DNA of 11,545 nt from an uncultured Clostridia bacterium (lineage in GTDB: Bacteria > Bacillota > Clostridia > Oscillospirales > CAG-272), in the NCBI GenBank assembly GCA_937884385.1, contig CALGCW010000060.1, forward strand, positions 1 through 11,545, given 5' to 3'. Under the pieces are notes generated by a model, which was not told where the DNA came from, did no database searches, and was given only the letters and a program-made list of their open reading frames with translations. The first letter of the stretch is position 1; each line of letters opens with the position of its first letter. The translations under genes were made by a program, and so were the position numbers. Of this stretch, positions 6,829 through 11,545 are shown one piece after another.

Positions 6829-8421
6829 ATGCTTAGGATAGACGTCAAATTGCCTTTGAAATACTGCGAAAATGATATAAAAAATAAAATATGCTCGGTC
6901 TTTCCCGTAAGCATCGATGATATTTCAAGCTATGAGATACTCAAGCTCTCGCTTGATCTTACGGATAAAAAAAGCATTTGCTACAAGGCGGCTCTCGGCG
7001 TGTGCTTTTCCTCCGAGCTTGAGGAAAAATTCAAATTGAGAAAAAAAGTATGCCGCGAAGTCCCTTCCCTCGATTACGAGATCGGAAATTATAATATAAA
7101 AGACCTCTCACCCGTTGTTATCGGTGCAGGTCCCTGCGGTTTGTTTGCCGCACTGACGCTTGCCGAGGCGGGGGCGTGCCCGATCGTGCTTGAAAGGGGC
7201 GAGCCCGTTGACGAGCGCGCAAAAAAGGTAGATTCATTTATTAGATTCGGCGCACTTGACCCCGAATCAAACGTTCAGTTTGGTGAGGGCGGTGCGGGAA
7301 CGTATTCCGACGGAAAGCTGAAGGCAGGGTCTCTTGACAAATATAAATACAAGATACTTAAGGAGTTTATTGATGCAGGCGCCACAGCCGACGTGCTTTA
7401 TAGCGCTACAGCGCACCTTGGAACAGACAAGCTCCCCTCCATCATAAAAAATATAAGAAATAAGATAATTTCCCTTGGCGGTACGTTCATTTTCGGTGCG
7501 AGATTTACAGAATTTCTCTATAGCGGAGAAAAACTCACTGCGGTAAAATATATCAAAAACGGTGAAAGCTGTACGATCCCCTGCACTGACGCCATTCTTG
7601 CCATAGGACACAGCGCAAGGGATACTATATCCTCTCTTTATGAAAAGGGATTTTGCATCGTTCCGAAAAGCTTCGGCATCGGAATGAGGATAGAGCACCC
7701 GAGAGAGTATATCAACGAATTGGTTTACGGAAAAGGCTATGATAAGAGCCTTGAGACCGCCACCTATCACCTCGTCACACATCTTAAGAACGGACGAAGC
7801 GTATACAGCTTTTGTATGTGCCCGGGCGGCACGGTCGTTCCCGCAGCAAGCGAAACGGGCGGCCTAGTCACCAACGGTATGAGCGCGTTTGCGCGCGATG
7901 CGGATAATTCAAACTCTGCCCTTCTGGTCTCCGTCACGCCCGAGGACTTCCCCTCGAGCCATCCCCTTGCGGGAATCGAGCTTCAGCGCCTCATTGAGAA
8001 AAAGGCATTCGCTCTGACGGGCGGAACGTATGCTTCTCCCACCGTAAAAATGGGCGAATTGCGTGAAAACATCGCACCCACAGGCAATTACGGTTCGGTA
8101 AAGCCTTCGTATCCAAGGGGAACCGTTCCCCTCTCCCCTCGTGAGTATATGCCCGACTTCGTCATAAGCTCGCTTGCAGAGTCGTTTGAGGACTTCGATA
8201 GCTGGATGGGCGGCTTCTATCTGCCCGATGCAGTGCTCACCGGTCCCGAAACGAGGACCACCTCACCCATACGTATGCTCCGCGACGAGAAAACACGCGA
8301 AGCGGTATGTCATAACCACGTTTATCCGTCCGGTGAGGGCGCAGGATACGCGGGAGGAATAGTGACGAGCGCCTATGACGGAATGCTCTCGGCTCTCGCT
8401 CTACTGGAACATAATAAATGA
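6829..8421 (+). CDS. COG2509-family FAD-dependent dehydrogenase
   Basis: A 530-residue cytosolic flavoprotein. An N-terminal domain (about 1-90) precedes a two-dinucleotide-fold oxidoreductase. VVIGAGPCGLFAA at 96-108 is the GxGxxG FAD ADP-binding motif, with the acidic end of the second strand at E122 in VLERG. FGEGGAGTYSDGKL at 151-164 and SFGIGMRIEHP at 281-291 are typical of COG2509, a widespread Firmicutes family of uncharacterised FAD-dependent dehydrogenases. LAIGHSARDT at 257-266 and the C-terminal FAD contact GEGAGYAGGI at 502-511 complete the fold. Length is normal. It is monocistronic, with its own promoter and terminator, divergent from the peptidase gene. Substrate and electron acceptor are not known for the family, so no reaction is assigned. 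Confidence 0.87.
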   Translation: MLRIDVKLPLKYCENDIKNKICSVFPVSIDDISSYEILKLSLDLTDKKSICYKAALGVCFSSELEEKFKLRKKVCREVPSLDYEIGNYNIKDLSPVVIGAGPCGLFAALTLAEAGACPIVLERGEPVDERAKKVDSFIRFGALDPESNVQFGEGGAGTYSDGKLKAGSLDKYKYKILKEFIDAGATADVLYSATAHLGTDKLPSIIKNIRNKIISLGGTFIFGARFTEFLYSGEKLTAVKYIKNGESCTIPCTDAILAIGHSARDTISSLYEKGFCIVPKSFGIGMRIEHPREYINELVYGKGYDKSLETATYHLVTHLKNGRSVYSFCMCPGGTVVPAASETGGLVTNGMSAFARDADNSNSALLVSVTPEDFPSSHPLAGIELQRLIEKKAFALTGGTYASPTVKMGELRENIAPTGNYGSVKPSYPRGTVPLSPREYMPDFVISSLAESFEDFDSWMGGFYLPDAVLTGPETRTTSPIRMLRDEKTREAVCHNHVYPSGEGAGYAGGIVTSAYDGMLSALALLEHNK

Positions 8422-8429
8422 TAACACAT

Positions 8430-8457
8430 AAAGTGCCGCGATACTCCGCGGCACTTT
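8430..8457 (+). terminator. Intrinsic terminator of the FAD-dependent dehydrogenase
   Basis: 11-bp stem (AAAGTGCCGCG / CGCGGCACTTT), 6-base loop at 8441-8446, followed by further T residues, 8 bases after the stop codon. Confidence 0.88.
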
Positions 8458-8483
8458 TTAAACGATCAATTTAAAAAACTATC

Positions 8484-8512
8484 TTGACTATTTATGTAAT
8501 TTTTGATAGAAT
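8484..8512 (+). promoter_or_regulatory. Sigma-A promoter of the Na+/phosphate symporter
   Basis: TTGACT (8484-8489), a 17-base spacer and TAGAAT (8507-8512). The start would be near 8519, about 60 bases before the ATG. No clear PhoB/PhoP box is seen. Confidence 0.7.
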
Positions 8513-8520
8513 ATGTTTGT

Positions 8521-8552
8521 AAAATGTGGCAGTGTGTGCTCACATACATTTT
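8521..8552 (+). other. Possible leader hairpin of the phosphate symporter mRNA
   Basis: AAAATGT (8521-8527) pairs with ACATTTT (8546-8552). Inside it GTGTG (8532-8536) pairs with CACAT (8541-8545, one G-U) around a 4-base loop, with GGCA (8528-8531) bulged. It lies at the start of the predicted 5' leader, upstream of the ribosome binding site at 8568-8573. It matches no riboswitch I recognise and may be only an mRNA-stabilising stem or chance. Confidence 0.3.
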
Positions 8553-8580
8553 AATCACAGCTTATTCAAGGAGAAAAACA

Positions 8581-10332
8581 ATGTTTGATATTTTTGACGT
8601 CCTTTCCTTGATCGGTGGACTTTGTTTATTTTTATTTGGTATGAACGTTATGGGCGACGGTCTTGAACGTCGCGCAGGAAACAGTTTAAAGTCACTGCTT
8701 GCTAAACTCACCAACAGCAGGGTGAAAGGCTTTTTAACGGGCCTGGGTATTACTGCTGTAATACAAAGCTCGTCCGCAACGACGGTTATGGTCGTTGGTT
8801 TTGTAAACTCAAAGTTAATGAGCTTAAAGCAGGCCATTGGCGTAATAATGGGTGCTAAGCTCGGCACTACCGTCACAGCGTGGATACTTTCACTCGGCGG
8901 AATTGCAAGCGATAATATTTTTCTTAAGCTTTTAAAGCCATCATCCTTCACACCTGTGCTTGCTCTAATAGGCATAGTCCTCACTATGTTCTCGAAATCC
9001 TCAAAGAAGAAGGATACCGGAACGATCCTTCTTGGATTTGCAACACTTATGTACGGTATGGAGGCTATGAGCGCCGCAGTAAAGGGGCTTTCAACCATCC
9101 CTGAATTTCAAAATCTTTTCCTTGCCTTTTCAAATCCAATTCTCGGCGTTATCGTCGGCGCGATAGTCACCGCAATCATTCAATCAAGCTCCGCATCAGT
9201 CGGTATTCTTCAGGCACTTAGCGCCACGGGTGCAGTTTCTTACGCAGCGGCTATCCCGATCATTATGGGGCAAAATATCGGTACGTGCGTTACTGCAATG
9301 CTTTCATCCATCGGTACAAGTAAAAATGCCAAAAGAGCATCCTTTATACACCTTTCATCCAGTGTAATAGGCACGGTCATTTGGCTTACCGTATTCAGCA
9401 TACTATCTGCAATTTTTAAGCCCGCCTTCCTCAATGGAGCAGCTTCACATTTAGGAATTGCAGTTTGCCATTCTATTTTTAATATTCTCTGCGTAGCTAT
9501 TCTCCTTCCCGCATCATCTTTGCTTGAAAAGTTTGCATATAAGGTCATTCCCGACCTTGAAAGCGACAAGGAAGAAAAGGTTGAGCTTGATGAAAGACTT
9601 CTTGCAACTCCTTCCATCGCTCTTGCAAAAAGCGTTGAATTTGCCAACAAAATGGCAACAAGAGCAGTTGAGGGCTTTCGTCTCAGCATAGAATCTTTAC
9701 ACGACTATTCAAATGAAAAGGCGGATAAGATTCGCGAGCTTGAAAAAAAGGTTGACAGATATGAGGATGTGCTTGGAACCTTCCTTGCAAAGCTCAGCCA
9801 GCATCAAATGTCTGATGAAGATGGCGCACAGGTCACAATGCTTCTTAAGGCTATAGGAGATTTCGAGCGTATTTCAGACCACTCTGTAAATGTACTTGAG
9901 TCTGCCGAAGAGCTTCGAGAGAAGAAGATAGAGCTTTCAGATTCCGCAAAGAAGGAGCTTTTCGTTCTTTGCAATGCAGTTGACGAAATTCTCACTCTTA
10001 CAAAGGATGCATTTATTAACAATAATCTTGAAACAGCGCACAACGTAGAACCCCTTGAGGAGGTTATCGATGCACTTAAGAGATCTCTTCGTAACAGTCA
10101 CGTTGTTCGTCTTAAGGGCGGCGAATGTACCGTGGAAGCAGGCTTTATTTGGTCCGATATGCTTACCGACTTTGAACGTGTAGGCGACCATTGTTCAAAT
10201 ATCGCACTTGGTGTTATTGATACGGACAATCACAATATGAATTCCCACGCTGCAATCAAGGTCATTCATCACAACGACCCCAATTTCAAAGAAAAATACT
10301 CCGAATATTTTACTAAATATTCAGTTCAATAA
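8581..10332 (+). CDS. Na+/phosphate cotransporter with C-terminal PhoU domain (NptA/YjbB-like)
   Basis: A 583-residue membrane protein that should move phosphate with Na+. Residues 1-320 hold the two inverted Na/Pi-cotransporter repeats, each with the hallmark QSSS motif (62-65 and 201-204). In the second repeat the following GQNIGT (230-235) is standard; in the first the equivalent is GAKLGT (91-96), with Lys93 in place of the usual Asn. Residues about 340-560 form a PhoU-like helical bundle on the cytosolic side, with paired metal-binding motifs GDFERISDH (426-434) and TDFERVGDH (529-537). In E. coli the similar YjbB exports phosphate, so direction is open. AAGGAG lies 7 bases before the ATG at 8581; the frame extends further upstream only through the promoter. 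Monocistronic, with its own promoter and terminator. Confidence 0.9.
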   Translation: MFDIFDVLSLIGGLCLFLFGMNVMGDGLERRAGNSLKSLLAKLTNSRVKGFLTGLGITAVIQSSSATTVMVVGFVNSKLMSLKQAIGVIMGAKLGTTVTAWILSLGGIASDNIFLKLLKPSSFTPVLALIGIVLTMFSKSSKKKDTGTILLGFATLMYGMEAMSAAVKGLSTIPEFQNLFLAFSNPILGVIVGAIVTAIIQSSSASVGILQALSATGAVSYAAAIPIIMGQNIGTCVTAMLSSIGTSKNAKRASFIHLSSSVIGTVIWLTVFSILSAIFKPAFLNGAASHLGIAVCHSIFNILCVAILLPASSLLEKFAYKVIPDLESDKEEKVELDERLLATPSIALAKSVEFANKMATRAVEGFRLSIESLHDYSNEKADKIRELEKKVDRYEDVLGTFLAKLSQHQMSDEDGAQVTMLLKAIGDFERISDHSVNVLESAEELREKKIELSDSAKKELFVLCNAVDEILTLTKDAFINNNLETAHNVEPLEEVIDALKRSLRNSHVVRLKGGECTVEAGFIWSDMLTDFERVGDHCSNIALGVIDTDNHNMNSHAAIKVIHHNDPNFKEKYSEYFTKYSVQ

Positions 10333-10335
10333 ATC

Positions 10336-10366
10336 AAAAAGCGCCGAGTAAAAATCGGTGCTTTTT
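10336..10366 (+). terminator. Intrinsic terminator of the phosphate symporter
   Basis: 12-bp stem (AAAAAGCGCCGA / TCGGTGCTTTTT, one G-U pair) with a 7-base loop at 10348-10354, ending in a T-run, 3 bases after the stop codon. Confidence 0.85.
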
Positions 10367-10395
10367 TGTCTCTTCGGCAACCGTCGACATATACT
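10366..10395 (+). promoter_or_regulatory. Possible promoter of the collagen-like gene
   Basis: TTGTCT (10366-10371), an 18-base spacer and TATACT (10390-10395). The -35 box abuts the T-run of the preceding terminator. The upstream terminator means the gene needs its own promoter. I did not find a convincing sporulation-sigma match. Confidence 0.4.
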
Positions 10396-10441
10396 GACAT
10401 TGGTGGGCACAGCAAAAATCATCCACCGTTCAGGAGAATAT

Positions 10442-11323
10442 ATGAATAGAGATAATCAGTTTTACAGAAATGGAAGATGCAACGGCTGCCGCCGTCCCTG
10501 TGATGACGACGACGGGCTTATCATCTGTCCCCAAGGTCCCGAGGGTCCTCAAGGGCCTATAGGTCCGCAAGGTCCTGCGGGAGAGGTGGGCCCGAGAGGT
10601 CCGCAAGGAGTACAGGGTATAACGGGTCCGACAGGTCCGCAGGGTCCTATGGGTCCGCAAGGTCCCATTGGTGAGACAGGACCGCAAGGCCCTATGGGTC
10701 TTACCGGAGCGCAAGGCATTCAGGGCCCACAAGGTCCAAGAGGTGAGACGGGTCCTGCAGGTCCGCAAGGACCTCAGGGCGACATTGGTCCTCAAGGTCC
10801 TCAGGGTCCCATCGGTGCAACGGGCGCGACAGGTGCAACGGGCGCACAGGGACCGCAGGGCGAAATAGGACCCGCAGGTCCGAGAGGACTCCCTGGAGGA
10901 GTGCTCTCCTACGCCGATTTTTATGCATTGATGCCGCCCGACAATGCCGCAACGGTTGCAGTTGGAGGCGACGTTGCATTCCCGCGGAACGGAAGCATCG
11001 CTAACACCAATATCGGCAGAACAAGCGATACCGCCTTCCTGCTCTCTGCCGTAGGCACTTATCTTATCACCTTCAACGTTCCCGTGACAGAAGCAGGTCA
11101 GCTCGTTTTGACCTTGAACGGCGCAGAGCTTCCCTACGCAGTATTCGGCAGAGCCACGGGCACATCCGATATAACAGGAACAGTTATCGTGACTACAACC
11201 ACCGCCAATAATGTGCTTACCGTGCGCAATTCCACAGCAAATGCCGCCGCCCTGACCGTCACCCCCACGGCAGGCGGAACCCTACCCTCCACAGCACACC
11301 TGACAATAGTTCAGCTCGCCTAA
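10442..11323 (+). CDS. Collagen-like surface protein with BclA-like C-terminal domain
   Basis: A 293-residue protein in three parts. The N-terminus (1-31) has no signal peptide and carries four cysteines (C13, C16, C20, C29) and an Asp run (21-24). Residues 32-152 are 40 uninterrupted Gly-X-Y triplets rich in GPQ, GPM, GPI and, near 125-136, GAT, which should fold as a collagen triple helix. Residues about 153-293 are a beta-rich domain like the trimerising C-terminal head of the exosporium protein BclA, with AVGTYLITFNV at 203-213 and LVLTLNGAELP at 221-231. In spore formers such proteins form hair-like filaments on the exosporium. The missing signal peptide fits assembly from the mother cell, but nothing else here proves sporulation. 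AGGAG lies 5 bases before the ATG at 10442, which decides the start. Single-gene unit. Confidence 0.85.
   Translation: MNRDNQFYRNGRCNGCRRPCDDDDGLIICPQGPEGPQGPIGPQGPAGEVGPRGPQGVQGITGPTGPQGPMGPQGPIGETGPQGPMGLTGAQGIQGPQGPRGETGPAGPQGPQGDIGPQGPQGPIGATGATGATGAQGPQGEIGPAGPRGLPGGVLSYADFYALMPPDNAATVAVGGDVAFPRNGSIANTNIGRTSDTAFLLSAVGTYLITFNVPVTEAGQLVLTLNGAELPYAVFGRATGTSDITGTVIVTTTTANNVLTVRNSTANAAALTVTPTAGGTLPSTAHLTIVQLA
10535..10897 (+). repeat. Degenerate 9-base repeat encoding the collagen helix
   Basis: The Gly-X-Y region is built from variants of GGTCCGCAA and GGTCCT in tandem, with a GGTGCAACG/GGCGCGACA block near 10815-10845. Such tracts can gain or lose triplets by slippage, so length may differ between strains. 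Not a CRISPR array: there are no unique spacers and the frame is open throughout. Confidence 0.8.
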
Positions 11324-11327
11324 AAAA

Positions 11328-11351
11328 ATCCACCCTGAAATATGGGTGGAT
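11328..11351. terminator. Hairpin after the collagen-like gene, better oriented for the minus strand
   Basis: 8-bp stem (ATCCACCC / GGGTGGAT) with an 8-base loop, 4 bases after the stop codon. No T-run follows it on the plus strand. A run of A residues precedes it (11322-11328), so on the minus strand it looks like a stem plus U-tract. It may stop transcription in both directions or serve a convergent gene beyond the window. Confidence 0.5.
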
Positions 11352-11378
11352 ACATAGTATTAGCGCTTCATATTTTGA

Positions 11379-11545
11379 TTTGTAGGGGAGTTACTTTGCT
11401 TGGGAAGTGTTACTTTTTTCGAGAAAAAAGTAACCAAAAAGCTTTAATCAGCTTCGCGGAAAGATTTCGCGCAAATTGTGTTGTGACACGTCACAACACA
11501 TAACGATTTTCTCACTGTTGGCAGGCAGTTCGAAAATCTGTAATT
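11379..11545 (+). repeat. Intergenic hairpin repeat, copy B (runs off the window)
   Basis: Non-coding stretch downstream of the collagen-like gene, with the same order of blocks as 204-61 read on the minus strand. It starts with TTTGTAGGGGAG (11379-11390). A hairpin follows, with 12-bp arms 11409-11420 and 11423-11434 and loop GA. Next come CAAAAAGCTTTAATCA (11435-11450) and a CGCGCAAATT block (about 11468-11477). The second hairpin has 11-bp arms 11477-11487 and 11490-11500 and a 2-base loop. The arms differ from copy A but remain fully paired. The far end is not visible. Confidence 0.6.

Noticed and set aside
7267..7782. A 171-codon minus-strand open frame inside the FAD-dependent dehydrogenase
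   Set aside because: It overlaps a complete, motif-rich gene on the other strand and has no family resemblance or start site of its own.
8479..8509. CTATC...GATAG inverted repeat overlapping the phosphate symporter promoter
   Set aside because: Only 5-bp arms separated by 21 bases, which is expected by chance in AT-rich DNA.
8503..8580. An N-terminal extension of the phosphate symporter from a TTG at 8503
   Set aside because: That TTG overlaps the -10 box; AAGGAG before the ATG at 8581 gives the proper start and the normal family N-terminus.
10430..10795. Arg/Thr-rich minus-strand frame and similar frames across the collagen region
   Set aside because: They are low-complexity by-products of the Gly-X-Y DNA repeat read in other frames.
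10535..10897. Repeated short motifs that could look like a CRISPR or minisatellite array
   Set aside because: The period is 9 bases with no spacers, and the stretch is an open frame of Gly-X-Y triplets.
1..11545. The inverted repeats at both ends marking the whole window as one transposable unit
   Set aside because: There is no transposase, integrase or cargo logic, the internal genes are ordinary separate transcription units, and no target duplication is visible. Two copies of a dispersed intergenic repeat explain it better.

Overview
The window looks like chromosomal DNA of a low-to-moderate GC Clostridia-type Firmicute, probably an uncultured gut or rumen bacterium. The grounds are strong AGGAGG-type ribosome binding sites, sigma-A promoters often with a TG extended -10, a TTG start, compact intrinsic terminators and the gene families present: a GPH sugar symporter, a YitT-type membrane protein, an Isf-like flavoprotein, a COG2509 oxidoreductase and a BclA-like collagen protein. 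No genus can be named from sequence alone. There are no RNA genes, integrases, transposases or CRISPR arrays.

Layout. Positions 1-236 hold no gene but carry one copy of a hairpin-rich intergenic repeat. 284-1693 (-) is a MelB-like GPH symporter. A divergent control region (1694-1921) holds a promoter for each direction and a perfect 12-bp-arm palindrome. 1922-4680 (+) is a tight three-gene operon: a ZIP metal transporter, a YitT-like membrane domain fused to a membrane-anchored alpha/beta hydrolase, and an iron-sulfur flavoprotein-like oxidoreductase. It ends at a terminator that faces the terminator of the convergent gene. 4771-6636 (-) is a secreted lipoprotein M3-type metallopeptidase with two Cys/His/Asp modules behind the lipid anchor. 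A second divergent promoter region (6637-6828) leads to a COG2509 FAD-dependent dehydrogenase (6829-8421, +). This is followed by a Na+/phosphate symporter with a PhoU tail (8581-10332, +) and a collagen-like surface protein (10442-11323, +), each with its own promoter and terminator. 11352-11545 holds the second copy of the intergenic repeat, inverted relative to the first.

The genes do not form one pathway. Metal uptake, phosphate uptake, sugar uptake and peptide hydrolysis are ordinary housekeeping or scavenging roles. The points most worth attention are the YitT-hydrolase fusion, whose hydrolase has glycine where the nucleophilic serine should be; the paired intergenic repeat with two structurally conserved hairpins; and the 24-residue-period Cys/His modules on the peptidase.
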